The notes under the pieces: model-generated
Told to the model about the DNA's origin: nothing
Database searches by the model: none
What the model saw: the letters and a program-made list of their open reading frames with translations, nothing else
Shown here: positions 1 to 8,179 of the stretch, piece by piece
How positions within the stretch are numbered: the first letter of the stretch is position 1
Layout of the letters: each line of letters starts with the position of its first letter
From: Lactobacillus kimbladii
GTDB lineage: Bacteria > Bacillota > Bacilli > Lactobacillales > Lactobacillaceae
NCBI RefSeq assembly: GCF_014323605.1
Contig: NZ_SCMB01000001.1
Location: 372,001-436,000, forward strand
Direction: 5' to 3'
DNA: 64,000 bases
Position numbers and translations under genes: made by a program

Positions 1-680
1 GTATTTTTGTACTTAATTCATAGCTTTTTATATTATTATTTTGCTCATTTAATACTACTTTAAATTTAATATCTGCGCTTTTTAGAATTAATATAATAAT
101 CAAAGAAACAAAATAATAAATCTGATATTAAAATAAATTCATCATAGCTTTTGAAAAAATTGGTAACTTATCATATATAGCTCATTGGCATTTGTTTAAT
201 TTGTAGCCTTTTTAAATTAAGTAATTGTACTAATGGACGCTTAACTTTTTTATAAAATACTAATAATCTATCGTTGCTTAAGAATGGCTATACGGTGCTG
301 ATTAATGTTGGTGAGAATAATTAAACGGTATTTTAATATTCGATAGAGATGAATATTATTAAAAAGCCCCAAAAATTCATTTATCAATTTTGATAAATGA
401 TTCAAAATATAGAAGTTTCTTCCAAAAATTCAGCTACTGTCTTTAAAAGAAAATTTAACGACTATCGGTCACGAAATTTAAAAAGGGCAAGCAAAGTGTA
501 ACCTAAATAAACTTTTTAAGTGGTGAAAATGATTTTGATTTGAAAGTAGAAGGTTCACCTGAAGAGATTGAAAGTGTATGATTATAGTTATAAAAAATTC
601 TCTTGTATGGTACACATTAAAAAAAGAAAAGTTCGTATAATTTTATTAATCACTATTTAGTAAGGAAGTAGGGATAAATT
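1..680. other. AT-rich stretch without an intact gene
   Basis: No convincing complete gene is visible. The stretch contains a perfect hairpin at 377-400 and a short reading-frame tail at 507-581 whose last residues read GENDFDLKVEGSPEEIESV. That tail looks like the end of a lost protein because its charged composition is protein-like, but a stop codon lies directly upstream. The region is probably decayed intergenic DNA. Confidence 0.4.
377..400. repeat. Perfect inverted repeat, 10-bp arms
   Basis: TCATTTATCA is followed by a four-base loop and TGATAAATGA. There is no clear T-run beyond either arm, so it is not an obvious terminator. It could be an RNA hairpin or a protein binding site; no neighbouring gene explains it. 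Confidence 0.5.
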
Positions 681-1442
681 ATGGATAAGTTAGACATTTT
701 AAAAAAAGCAACCAAATTATCAGACCCACAGAAGGATATTTTACATTTAATAAAGCTTAAATGTAATATACAGAAGGATATTTTATATGCATGTGTATAC
801 TCGTCTAAATTTGATGGTTTGGGAAATAAATTTTCAGATTTAGATGTTTACGTTATAGTCAGTGATGACAAGGCTTATGTAAAACGCCTCAGTTTTGTTT
901 TGGGTAATATACCACTTGATATAGAGGTAATTTCAAATAAAAAAATTAACAAAATTCTCCAAAAAAATAAGTACGATTTAACCGATGGTGATATAAAAAG
1001 ATTATGGAGGATAAAAATAAGTATGCCTGTCTTTAAATCTCTAGAAAAATTAGATGGAATAGCACACTTTGATATTGCAAAATTGGTATTTGATTTGTCC
1101 AATGAGAAATCATATGAACTTGAAGATGATGGAAATAAAATGTTTAAAGTAGAAAACTTTATTTCTTCCATTGAGTGTTTTAGATCATCTATTATCTATT
1201 CAATAAAAGCACGTGGTTGCCTTTACGATCGTGTGATTCTTAAAGACAAGTGGCTTCTTTATTCTTTCATAAAAAATAATGGTTATAATAATCAACAGCT
1301 GGCGAAACGCGTAGAGCAACTTTTAGTCTTTCCCTGCGTATCTAAAAACAATATATCTAGTTATAATAATAATTTAGCCACTTTAGCAGAGAATTTGCTA
1401 TTTATAAACAAATTAGATTTTAATAGGAAAGAAAAAAGATAA
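681..1442 (+). CDS. Nucleotidyltransferase-fold protein (hypothetical)
   Basis: This 253-residue cytoplasmic protein has no signal peptide or membrane segment. Residues about 38-60 (SSKFDGLGNKFSDLDVYVIV) resemble the polymerase-beta-type nucleotidyltransferase motif, in which a Gly-Ser pair is followed by a metal-binding Asp-x-Asp. Here the pair is Ser-Ser and the acidic motif is SDLDVYV. The C-terminal half is helical-looking with no recognised domain, as in proteins that pair a nucleotidyltransferase domain with a helical substrate domain. The substrate is unknown. An AAGGAAG ribosome binding site at 662-668 supports the ATG at 681. It is monocistronic with its own terminator. The Gly to Ser change may mean it is divergent or inactive. 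Confidence 0.55.
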   Translation: MDKLDILKKATKLSDPQKDILHLIKLKCNIQKDILYACVYSSKFDGLGNKFSDLDVYVIVSDDKAYVKRLSFVLGNIPLDIEVISNKKINKILQKNKYDLTDGDIKRLWRIKISMPVFKSLEKLDGIAHFDIAKLVFDLSNEKSYELEDDGNKMFKVENFISSIECFRSSIIYSIKARGCLYDRVILKDKWLLYSFIKNNGYNNQQLAKRVEQLLVFPCVSKNNISSYNNNLATLAENLLFINKLDFNRKEKR

Positions 1443-1474
1443 GAATCGAATCAGCAAAAAATTAGGTATGATTT

Positions 1475-1506
1475 AAGGTGCCATTACTATTGGGTAGCAC
1501 CTTTTT
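1475..1506 (+). terminator. Terminator of the nucleotidyltransferase-like gene
   Basis: AAGGTGC pairs with GCACCTT around a 15-base loop, followed by a T-run. It lies 33 bases after the stop codon at 1442. Confidence 0.7.
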
Positions 1507-1517
1507 ATTATGCTAAG

Positions 1518-1690
1518 TTATAAAAATTTATGAAATCCTGATTTTAAGCTATCAGCTAAATGATCAGCTTCGATTTTTTGAAGTAAACAAACTTGCTCTA
1601 GTGCTGCGGCTTTATTTTTCTGACAAGAAGCAACTCTGGCTTTAGCTACAAGTGATTTATTATATTAACCTAATTCTTTAATAGCACCCC
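1518..1690 (-). pseudogene. C-terminal relic of an Rgg-type regulator
   Basis: Read on the minus strand from about 1664 to the stop at 1518, the frame encodes a segment containing VAKARVASCQKNKAAALEQ followed by LLQKIEADHLADSLK. This lines up closely with the end of the Rgg-like regulator at 5231-6055 (VVNARIAICQKHKLEALEQ, then LLEKIGADNLARHLK). An in-frame TAA at 1665-1667 breaks the frame further upstream, and the N-terminal helix-turn-helix is missing. It is therefore a truncated, dead paralogue lying just downstream of the EamA permease gene. Paralogy is read directly from the sequence; how it was lost is not visible. Confidence 0.75.
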
Positions 1691-1704
1691 AAAAACTGTT
1701 CCAG

Positions 1705-2598
1705 TTACTTTGAAAACAAAGCCAAGATAAAAATAGCCACAATTACCAAGATATCTGCAAATTTCATCTTTTCTTTAAGGAAAATATCGCCAAAGATGAC
1801 GCTGTATAAAGAGGTCATGTTTAAAAAGATCCAGGCAATGCTTGAGTTGGGTGAAGACGTTGCCAAAGTATAAGTTACTTGCGCTAAAAGAGTCAAAACC
1901 GCCCGAGAACCATAAATCAGATAAACCTTACCTTTAAGATTTTCAGCGCTGATTTTAAGAGTTCTATTTTTATAAATAAAAGTAATTAGGGTAATTAAAC
2001 AGCGCACATAAATTGTCATGATAGTAAAAAAGACCAGATCAATCGGTTTGATTAGGCCTTTAGTTAATAACGGTGAAAGTGCCGCTTGAATAATCAACAA
2101 GGGCGCAATTACGGCAAAAGTCGTCAACAGGTTTTTCAAATTTAAATTATTGTGGCGCTGTTCGAAAACAATATAAATAACCACGATCACCGTGGAAATA
2201 ATAGAAACTAAATATGAGGATTTGCTAAAGTAGCCCATAGTCAGCAAAATGGCCCAAGGAATAAAAAGATCGGTCACCTTGCTCAAAAGCACAGACTGCA
2301 TAATTGAAACTTTTTTGAACACATAGCTGTAGCCATAAGCGACGATTTGAGCCAAAAAAGCATATAAAAGGACTTTAATAATATAGTTGTTGGTTATTCT
2401 GGGACTGGGAAAACTGTGCAGGACGTAAATCAGGAAGAAAGTCACTAAAACCGAGCTGCAAATATTATTTAAAAAGTTCACATCAATTGAGCTTTGCTTG
2501 CGATAGCCCATTTGGTAACGGTCAATAACTGATATTATTCCCCTGGAAAATGACGAAATAGTGGCAAAAATAATCAACCAAATATTACTGATAATCAT
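1705..2598 (-). CDS. EamA/DMT-superfamily permease
   Basis: This 297-residue membrane protein has about ten predicted transmembrane segments in two similar halves, the usual layout of drug/metabolite transporter (EamA) permeases. The ending, with a helix followed by a conserved acidic-basic turn (IFGDIFLKEKMKF) and a last hydrophobic helix, is typical of the family. The substrate cannot be told; relatives export amino acids, drugs or nucleotides. It begins at an ATG preceded by a GGAGG-like site (minus strand, near 2607). It is transcribed alone, with only an Rgg relic downstream. Confidence 0.7.
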   Translation of the reverse strand: MIISNIWLIIFATISSFSRGIISVIDRYQMGYRKQSSIDVNFLNNICSSVLVTFFLIYVLHSFPSPRITNNYIIKVLLYAFLAQIVAYGYSYVFKKVSIMQSVLLSKVTDLFIPWAILLTMGYFSKSSYLVSIISTVIVVIYIVFEQRHNNLNLKNLLTTFAVIAPLLIIQAALSPLLTKGLIKPIDLVFFTIMTIYVRCLITLITFIYKNRTLKISAENLKGKVYLIYGSRAVLTLLAQVTYTLATSSPNSSIAWIFLNMTSLYSVIFGDIFLKEKMKFADILVIVAIFILALFSK

Positions 2599-3185
2599 GC
2601 TTCCTCCATATGAAAAACATAGTCTAAAACTATTACTAATATTTTGGTCTTTGCAGCCACAATTAAAAAGTCAGAGAAATATTTATTATCAATAACTATG
2701 AGTTGTCTAGTTACTAAAATCCAGCCATTGGACATACAAAGTTTAAATGTATTCAAATGATATCCACTAACGACTAATCATAAAAAACACATTATTTGGT
2801 TTGAATAGTATTTTATTATACACCAAGTTTAAAATTCAAAAAAGTGGCTAGGAGACTTAAAGGGCTTTCATAAATACTAATATTAAGGGCAAAGACCATC
2901 TGAGAAATTAAATAGCATTGTCTTTCTCAAAAAGACTACGTTGCTCTTCATTTAAGTCTCTACTCTTATTTACTTAAATGTTATGCATACTAGTCCATAT
3001 TTCGACTTTTTCGCAAACTGATCTCTACTTTTAAAATTACCAACAACCTTTCAGCTTTCCTTTATCAACAAAATTATTGGTCAATTACGGTATTGTTATC
3101 AATGGGTACAATGGTTAGGAAAAGTTGATTTTAACTTAGCAATAAATTTAATAAGAGAATTCGTCATAGCTCTTAAAAAGCAACA
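2599..3185. other. Non-coding stretch, no gene recognised
   Basis: No open frame of useful length and no recognised RNA are visible. A few short frames (for example near 2880-3040 on the minus strand) read like protein scraps but contain stops, so this is probably decayed sequence between the EamA gene and the HNH locus. Confidence 0.4.
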
Positions 3186-3226
3186 TATAAAAATGACTGG
3201 CTATCATTTGCATAATGATAACCAGT
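3186..3226 (-). terminator. Terminator of the HNH-associated locus
   Basis: GACTGG-TATCATT pairs with AATGATA-CCAGTC with one unpaired base on each side. On the minus strand the stem is followed by a T-rich tract, placing it about 70 bases after the stop of the ORF ending at 3297. Confidence 0.75.
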
Positions 3227-3296
3227 CCTTAACTATATATTGATAAGCTATTCTAATTAGTAGAAAAATTTCCTTTAAATTTTATTAATTTCAAAT

Positions 3297-3641
3297 TTAA
3301 CTCAGCCAATTATCTATCTTAGATGTTCCACACATATCCGTTCCCTTAGGATCCAGCGCGTTTTCTATTTCTTTTCCAGATATTTCGTTCCCATTTTCTT
3401 TTATTTTCTCAAGATTATCTTTGTTAACTATATTTATAATGAACTGATACCCACCGTTTTTATTATCCCTATTTACATATTTATTATTTACTTTTTTATA
3501 TATGGTATAGTATTTTCTAAAGCCAAAATTTTTTTGCTCTCTAACTAAGCTATATCTTTCGTCATTATCTATTTTTGCTTTATAAAAGTGATAGCACTCA
3601 CTTAACCTTCTTATGTATTTTTTCCTTTCTCCCCGATACAT
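3297..3641 (-). CDS. Hypothetical protein overlapping the HNH nuclease, or its frameshifted C-terminus
   Basis: This 114-residue basic, hydrophilic protein has no recognised domain. It overlaps the end of the HNH gene by 31 bases in another frame. Its first residues (YRGERKKYIRRLSECYHF) would join smoothly to the HNH protein if the frame shifted in the A-rich stretch inside the overlap. Only a poor start context is available for independent translation. I consider two readings: a separate gene translated by coupling, or the true C-terminus of the HNH protein after a one-base indel or programmed slip. A shared terminator follows. Confidence 0.5.
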   Translation of the reverse strand: MYRGERKKYIRRLSECYHFYKAKIDNDERYSLVREQKNFGFRKYYTIYKKVNNKYVNRDNKNGGYQFIINIVNKDNLEKIKENGNEISGKEIENALDPKGTDMCGTSKIDNWLS

Positions 3642-4285
3642 TCCTCAGGATCGCCAAAAATCCTATTAGACTTTTTTTCGTTGCAAGGCTCACAAACTAA
3701 TGCCCAGTTTTTATAATAATCATTGCCGCCCTCTTTTTTAGGGACAATATGATCTATTTGACTATCAGTAAAACAAAGATCTTTACTACAATAAGCACAT
3801 TTTCCGTCATATAAGTAATAAACAATTCTTTTTTCTTGTTCATTTAAAGGCGGGGTATTATTAGGAACTTTAAAACCAAACCTGCTGTGATATTCTGCTG
3901 CCCCAATAATTTTGCAGCCATTTTCTTTCATTCTATTGAGAATCGTATTTTGATTTTCAAAGTCTGCTTTTTGCATATCTTTTAAGACGTAATCCTCTTC
4001 AACAACAATAAGAAGTTTACAATCTGCTTTGGTAGAAAAGTCTTGAATATCTTCAAATACTTGCTTTACATGAGATGCAGTTTGACTTTTACTGGATTTC
4101 GTGCATAATATTTCGCCATTATGAGTGGAATATAAATAAGAAGAATTCCTCCCCATATAGCCAATTGCATTAAATTTTGTTAAGTCAATGTCATTAATTT
4201 CTTTAATCTTGCTACAAGGTAAACTCGAAAAAGACATATTCCTTAATTTGTGTAGTAAATTAATTTTTTTATTGCACTGAATCAT
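3611..4285 (-). CDS. HNH endonuclease domain protein
   Basis: The C-terminal third holds an HNH/zinc-type nuclease motif: CAYC, then DHIVPKKEGG with the metal-binding Asp-His, then NWALVCEPCNEKKSNR containing the second Cys pair. The N-terminal 130 residues have no recognised domain. HNH proteins of this kind cut DNA and occur in mobile or defence contexts, but no partner gene is visible here. I place the start at the ATG at 4285, 5 bases after an AGGTGA site; a GTG three codons upstream is less likely. The frame ends within an A-rich stretch that overlaps the next ORF, so the C-terminus may be frameshifted. Confidence 0.65.
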   Translation of the reverse strand: MIQCNKKINLLHKLRNMSFSSLPCSKIKEINDIDLTKFNAIGYMGRNSSYLYSTHNGEILCTKSSKSQTASHVKQVFEDIQDFSTKADCKLLIVVEEDYVLKDMQKADFENQNTILNRMKENGCKIIGAAEYHSRFGFKVPNNTPPLNEQEKRIVYYLYDGKCAYCSKDLCFTDSQIDHIVPKKEGGNDYYKNWALVCEPCNEKKSNRIFGDPEECIGEKGKNT

Positions 4286-4387
4286 GGCTATCACCTGTTC
4301 TTAAATTTGGATTATTATTTTGTCACTTTTATAATAGCACATTATTACTATACATGTATTCAAAAAGCTTATTTTAATTTTTATCAT

Positions 4388-4434
4388 AAAAAAATGCTTC
4401 TTATAATTAGATTACTAATCTATTAATAGAAGCA
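4388..4434 (-). terminator. Terminator of the small membrane-protein pair
   Basis: TGCTTC pairs with GAAGCA, with a second inner stem AGATTA/TAATCT, followed on the minus strand by a long T-run. It is 48 bases beyond the stop codon of the gene ending at 4482. Confidence 0.7.
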
Positions 4435-4481
4435 CTTTAACGTTAAAATTCTTATTACAAATTATTTTATGCTTTTAATAA

Positions 4482-4736
4482 CTAATCGTTCAAAGCAACT
4501 TTTCTGAATATAAAATATACTGCTGCTAGTGCACATACCTGAACTACTCCAAGAAGAATGCTGACACTGTTTAAAGCAGTGAAATTCTTAAATAGCAAGT
4601 AAGATACAACTGGGGGTATAACAATAATTGCAACCGCTACACCCGCAAAAATTTTGTTAAGAGCTTGCAGTTGCTCTCTTCCTGTATATTCCATTCCAGC
4701 AAATAATACAAGAAGTAAAACCATAATCCACAACAT
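4482..4736 (-). CDS. Small membrane protein
   Basis: This 84-residue protein has three hydrophobic segments (about residues 1-15, 29-50 and 57-78) and a short charged tail. I recognise no family. A GAGGTG site just upstream of the ATG at 4736 supports translation. It follows another small membrane protein with a 27-base gap, so the two form an operon, divergent from the Rgg-type regulator. The arrangement suggests regulator control of this pair, as divergent Rgg partners often are targets, but that is inference. Confidence 0.6.
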   Translation of the reverse strand: MLWIMVLLLVLFAGMEYTGREQLQALNKIFAGVAVAIIVIPPVVSYLLFKNFTALNSVSILLGVVQVCALAAVYFIFRKVALND

Positions 4737-4763
4737 TTTTTCACCTCATAAATACTTTATCGT

Positions 4764-5027
4764 TTATTTTGTTGATCGACGATCTTTAAACATATAAAAG
4801 AAGCCTAACAGAATAAGCAAAACTATTAGAGAATAAAAAGACGGTATAATTTGGCCAAATTGAAAATTATGTATTACTAAGTCATAGGCTAATAAGGCAA
4901 CGGAGGTTAATATCAACACCATTCCGCGATTAGTTCTAAGAAATTTGATTATTGGATTATCTTTATAAATTTTACCAAAACACCAACATGCAATAATCAA
5001 AGCTGTAGTTGCTATAATTTCAGTCAT
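4764..5027 (-). CDS. Small membrane protein, first gene of divergent pair
   Basis: This 87-residue protein has hydrophobic segments at about residues 1-18, 34-50 and 60-79, with a basic C-terminus. It has a strong AAAGGAGG ribosome binding site before the ATG at 5027. It heads the two-gene operon facing away from the Rgg-type gene. The intervening 200 bases carry several inverted repeats that could be operators. No function is recognised. Confidence 0.6.
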   Translation of the reverse strand: MTEIIATTALIIACWCFGKIYKDNPIIKFLRTNRGMVLILTSVALLAYDLVIHNFQFGQIIPSFYSLIVLLILLGFFYMFKDRRSTK

Positions 5028-5075
5028 GTATTATCCTCCTTTCCGAATTAATGTATAAAAGACATATTCTTACTT

Positions 5076-5094
5076 CGTTATATGTAAGATAACG
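5076..5094. promoter_or_regulatory. Inverted repeat, possible operator
   Basis: CGTTAT, seven bases, then ATAACG: perfect 6-bp arms in the divergent intergenic region, near the start of the small membrane-protein operon. A regulator binding site is possible. Confidence 0.4.
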
Positions 5095-5109
5095 ACTTTT
5101 TAATCGACG

Positions 5110-5140
5110 AAATAAATCAGATATAATTATTGATTTATTT
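5110..5140. promoter_or_regulatory. Inverted repeat around a -10-like box
   Basis: AAATAAATCA and TGATTTATTT form perfect 10-bp arms separated by 11 bases containing TATAAT. A palindrome that brackets a -10-like box between divergent genes is a good candidate operator for the Rgg-type regulator. Confidence 0.5.
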
Positions 5141-5164
5141 CTAAACTAAGAATAACATTAAATC

Positions 5165-5198
5165 ATTATTAATAATGTGCAAAATCAGCACATTATTC
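5165..5198. promoter_or_regulatory. Two overlapping palindromes upstream of the Rgg gene
   Basis: CATTATTAATAATG (5165-5178) is a perfect 14-bp palindrome. It overlaps AATAATGTGC...GCACATTATT (5172-5198), a perfect inverted repeat with 10-bp arms and a 7-base centre. They lie 33 to 66 bases before the preferred Rgg start, as expected for an autoregulatory operator. Confidence 0.55.
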
Positions 5199-5230
5199 TA
5201 AGAATAAATAAGTATAAACAGAGTACAATC

Positions 5231-6055
5231 ATGAGCAATTTTGGCAAAACAATTCATAACCTTAGAACTACACGTAAAATGACCCAGCAAGAATTAGCAC
5301 AGGATTTGTTTGACCGCAGCACAATTTCTAAAATTGAAAATGCTGAATTATCAACGACTTACGAAAATGAACTTAAATTAATAGAACGATTGGGTCTAAA
5401 CCCTAATGAGTTTGAATATATTAGTAATGGTTATCATATTAGTACCAAAAATCAGCTATTGCATCGTTTTTTAAACCTTGACGGCAGCATTGATCAAGAC
5501 GAAATAAAAACTTTGCTAGAGGATTGCCTTTGGGTCAAAAACGATAATGATATTAAACGTATTGCCATTATCCTTAAATCTCTATTATTAGTTGATAAAC
5601 CAAAGGGATTTACTCATGCACAAGAACTTGTTCAACCAATCTGGTTCGACTCCCTTAGTGATCTCCAAGTTTTCACAGTTACAGATATTACAATCCTTAA
5701 TTCCATCTTATTTGCTTTTGATTATCGAACAGCAAACGAAATTATTGCCAAGATTATTGCAAATATAGACAGTCATTATCCGTTTATGAAAACTCTGAAA
5801 ACCAATACGCTAATTAATCAGGCAATAATACAAATGACGCATCACAAATTTAAGTTAGCTGTCACTACTTTAAATAGTTTAAAGCCTTTATTAAAGAGCC
5901 AAAGACAGTATGATAAATTGCTTGTTGTTAATGCTCGAATTGCAATTTGTCAAAAACACAAATTAGAAGCACTAGAACAGATTAGTTTATTAGAAAAAAT
6001 TGGTGCTGATAATTTAGCAAGGCATTTAAAACAGGAAATCGCAGAGTTTTTTTAA
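5231..6055 (+). CDS. Rgg/MutR-type transcriptional regulator
   Basis: This protein has about 274 residues. Residues 1-60 form an XRE-type helix-turn-helix (GKTIHNLRTTRKMTQQELAQ, then STISKIENAE). The rest is an all-helical repeat region like that of Rgg/GadR/MutR regulators, which usually bind a secreted peptide pheromone. I chose the ATG at 5231 because the helix-turn-helix begins there; a longer frame starting near 5177 would place a palindrome inside the coding region. No obvious pheromone gene is visible nearby. It is divergent from two small membrane proteins and upstream of a four-gene DUF4097-like operon, both plausible targets. A decayed paralogue lies at 1518-1690. Confidence 0.75.
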   Translation: MSNFGKTIHNLRTTRKMTQQELAQDLFDRSTISKIENAELSTTYENELKLIERLGLNPNEFEYISNGYHISTKNQLLHRFLNLDGSIDQDEIKTLLEDCLWVKNDNDIKRIAIILKSLLLVDKPKGFTHAQELVQPIWFDSLSDLQVFTVTDITILNSILFAFDYRTANEIIAKIIANIDSHYPFMKTLKTNTLINQAIIQMTHHKFKLAVTTLNSLKPLLKSQRQYDKLLVVNARIAICQKHKLEALEQISLLEKIGADNLARHLKQEIAEFF

Positions 6056-6104
6056 ATAAAAACATTAATGCCCACTTCTAATGTTACTAACAAAAGCCAT
6101 CTAA

Positions 6105-6140
6105 AAATAAACCTTTGAAATTTCAAAGGTTTATTTTTTA
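6105..6140 (+). terminator. Terminator of the Rgg-type gene
   Basis: A long perfect hairpin, AAATAAACCTTTGAA pairing with TTCAAAGGTTTATTT, is followed by further Ts. It lies 50 bases beyond the stop codon. Confidence 0.85.
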
Positions 6141-6234
6141 TCTTAAAAAATTAATTGCACAGTAGCTAATCGTCATCAAAATGAAACATACCTTTTTTTA
6201 TTTACTATTGCCTATCACCTAAAAAATCTAATAT

Positions 6235-6269
6235 CATATATTGTATAATATATGTGAAGATAGTATAAT
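6235..6269 (+). promoter_or_regulatory. Promoter with overlapping palindrome for the DUF4097-like operon
   Basis: TTGTAT at 6241-6246 and TATAAT at 6264-6269 are 17 bases apart. A perfect palindrome with 8-bp arms (CATATATT, GTAT, AATATATG, 6235-6254) covers the -35 box. The 5' leader would be about 120 bases. This placement suggests control by a DNA-binding protein, perhaps the adjacent Rgg-type regulator. Confidence 0.55.
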
Positions 6270-6395
6270 ACTGTTAATAATAAACAAGCAAAATTTTTAT
6301 TATTAAAAAACAGAATCTGCTTTCATACTGTCGTAATTAATTTAACTAAATATTGAGCGTCAACTCGTTTAAATTAAAATGAGGGGGTAATTATA

Positions 6396-7247
6396 ATGAA
6401 AAAGATTTTTAAAATTGGCATTTTTTGTGGAATTGTTGGTTTTCTTACATTCGCAGGTTTGAAAATAGATAGTGCTTTACAAAAGCCTCAAGTAGCAGAA
6501 GCCAAAACTAATCAAACTACCAAAAGAGTTTACACAGTTAAAAAATTTAATAAAATTAAATTTTCTTCTTCCAGACCCAATACTATTGTTACTTTAGGTA
6601 ACAAATACCAGGTCAAAATTAAAGCTAAACGTGGTGGAAATGCACAAAAAATTAAAACCAAAGTGAAAAATAAGCAACTGACTATTTATGATAAGTCAGA
6701 AAAGCACTTTAAGGATGGCTATTATGAAGTCACTGTTACTGTACCAAGTAAAAACGCTTTGAAAAAGGTATCAGGATATTTACGAGGAGGTTCCGTGTAT
6801 TTAGAGAAGTTAAATGTCCCAGTAATAAATCTTAAGTCAAACATTGCTTATTTAGCTCTGGATCATATTTTTTCTCAAAACGTTAAGTTAAAGATTAAAC
6901 ATCAAGTTTTAGACATAATGGATTCAAATTTACAAAATTCTTCCATTAACATTGGCAAAGGCAATATAGCTTTTAACGATAGCAAGATCAAAACTAAAGT
7001 ATTCATTGCCAAAGGCGGCATGCTTATTAATGATTGTACTTTCTTGGGTGATAGCTCGTTTACTCTTAACAAAGGAGTATTTTCGATGACCGGTGCGCCA
7101 AAAATCAGTTATGATTTGCGCGTTGATCCTAAACATAAAATTGTAACGGATACTAAAGATCATCGTAATCGGCTTCTTATATCCGTACCAAACAAGCCAA
7201 CCGTTAAAGTAACCAGCAAAAATGCAAATATAGAATTTTTTAAATAA
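6396..7247 (+). CDS. Exported DUF4097-like protein, copy 1 of 4
   Basis: This 283-residue protein has an N-terminal signal peptide or membrane anchor (residues 1-27, basic then hydrophobic). The rest is basic and rich in short beta-strand repeats, with phrases such as YEVTVTVPSKNALKKVSGYL and SFTLNKGVFSMTGAPKISYD. This pattern fits the DUF4097 putative adhesin family, a right-handed beta-helix-like fold. There is no lipobox cysteine and no LPXTG motif, so it is either secreted or held by its N-terminal helix. A GAGGGGG ribosome binding site precedes the ATG. It is nearly identical in layout to the next gene, showing recent duplication. Its function is unknown. Confidence 0.65.
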   Translation: MKKIFKIGIFCGIVGFLTFAGLKIDSALQKPQVAEAKTNQTTKRVYTVKKFNKIKFSSSRPNTIVTLGNKYQVKIKAKRGGNAQKIKTKVKNKQLTIYDKSEKHFKDGYYEVTVTVPSKNALKKVSGYLRGGSVYLEKLNVPVINLKSNIAYLALDHIFSQNVKLKIKHQVLDIMDSNLQNSSINIGKGNIAFNDSKIKTKVFIAKGGMLINDCTFLGDSSFTLNKGVFSMTGAPKISYDLRVDPKHKIVTDTKDHRNRLLISVPNKPTVKVTSKNANIEFFK

Positions 7248-7291
7248 GCTTTACTTGTTTAAATTTAATATAAGTATATTAAGGAAATAAA

Positions 7292-8143
7292 ATGAAAAAG
7301 ATTTTTAAAATTGGCATTTTTTGTGGAATTGTTGGTCTTCTTATTTTCGCAGGTTGGAAAATAAATAGTGCTTTGCCAAGGAATCAAGTTACAGAAGCTC
7401 AAACCAATCAAATTACCAAAAGAGTTTACACAGTTAAAAAATTTGATAAAATCAAATTTTCTTCTTACAAACCTAATACTGATGTTACTTTGGGTAACAA
7501 ATACCAAGTCGAAATTAAAGCTAAACGTGGTGGAAATGCACAAAAAATCAAAACCAAAGTTAAAAATAAGCAACTGACTATTTATGATGAACCGGAAAAA
7601 CACTTTAATGATGGCTATTATGAAGTAACTGTTACTGTGCCAAGTAAGAATGCTTTGAAAAAGGTATCGGGATATTTACGAGGAGGCTCCATATATTTAG
7701 AGAAGCTAAATATACCAGTAATAAATTTCAAATCAAACATTGCTTATTTTGCCTTTGATCATGTCTCTTCTCAAAATGTTAAGTTAAAAATAAAACATGA
7801 AGTTTCAGACATAATGGATTCGAATTTAAAGAATTGCTCTATTAACATCGGTAAAGGTAATATGACTATTGATGACAGTAAAATCAAAGCTAAAGTGCAC
7901 ATTAGCAAGGGTGGCATGACAGTTGTTGGCAGCACTTTCATGGGTGATAGTTCCTTCACTCTTAATAAAGGATTATTTTTGATGACAGATGCTCCTAAAA
8001 TAAGTTATGACCTGCGCGTTGATCCTAAGCATAAAATTGAAACTGACAATAAAGATTATCATAAACGCCTATCTATTATCGTACCGAACAAACCAACTGT
8101 TAAAGTAATTAGTAAAAACGCAAATATAGAATTTTATAGATAG
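7292..8143 (+). CDS. Exported DUF4097-like protein, copy 2 of 4
   Basis: This 283-residue protein is exactly the same length as copy 1 and is collinear with it throughout, differing at scattered positions. The first 30 codons are almost unchanged, including at DNA level. It has an N-terminal hydrophobic segment and a basic beta-rich body. AAGGAAAT precedes the start. The 44-base gap from copy 1 contains no terminator, so the four genes are probably co-transcribed. It is a recent tandem duplicate of copy 1; the role in the envelope is unknown. Confidence 0.65.
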   Translation: MKKIFKIGIFCGIVGLLIFAGWKINSALPRNQVTEAQTNQITKRVYTVKKFDKIKFSSYKPNTDVTLGNKYQVEIKAKRGGNAQKIKTKVKNKQLTIYDEPEKHFNDGYYEVTVTVPSKNALKKVSGYLRGGSIYLEKLNIPVINFKSNIAYFAFDHVSSQNVKLKIKHEVSDIMDSNLKNCSINIGKGNMTIDDSKIKAKVHISKGGMTVVGSTFMGDSSFTLNKGLFLMTDAPKISYDLRVDPKHKIETDNKDYHKRLSIIVPNKPTVKVISKNANIEFYR

Positions 8144-8179
8144 ATTTAGCTTAGTTTTTCAGAAAAGAAGATATAAACT

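Noticed and set aside
875..1171. 98-residue minus-strand frame
   Set aside because: It lies inside the nucleotidyltransferase-like gene on the opposite strand, without start context or protein-like features.
5028..5230. A short hydrophobic pheromone gene for the Rgg-type regulator
   Set aside because: I looked for a 20-30 residue frame with basic start and hydrophobic end in the divergent region and found none with a ribosome binding site.
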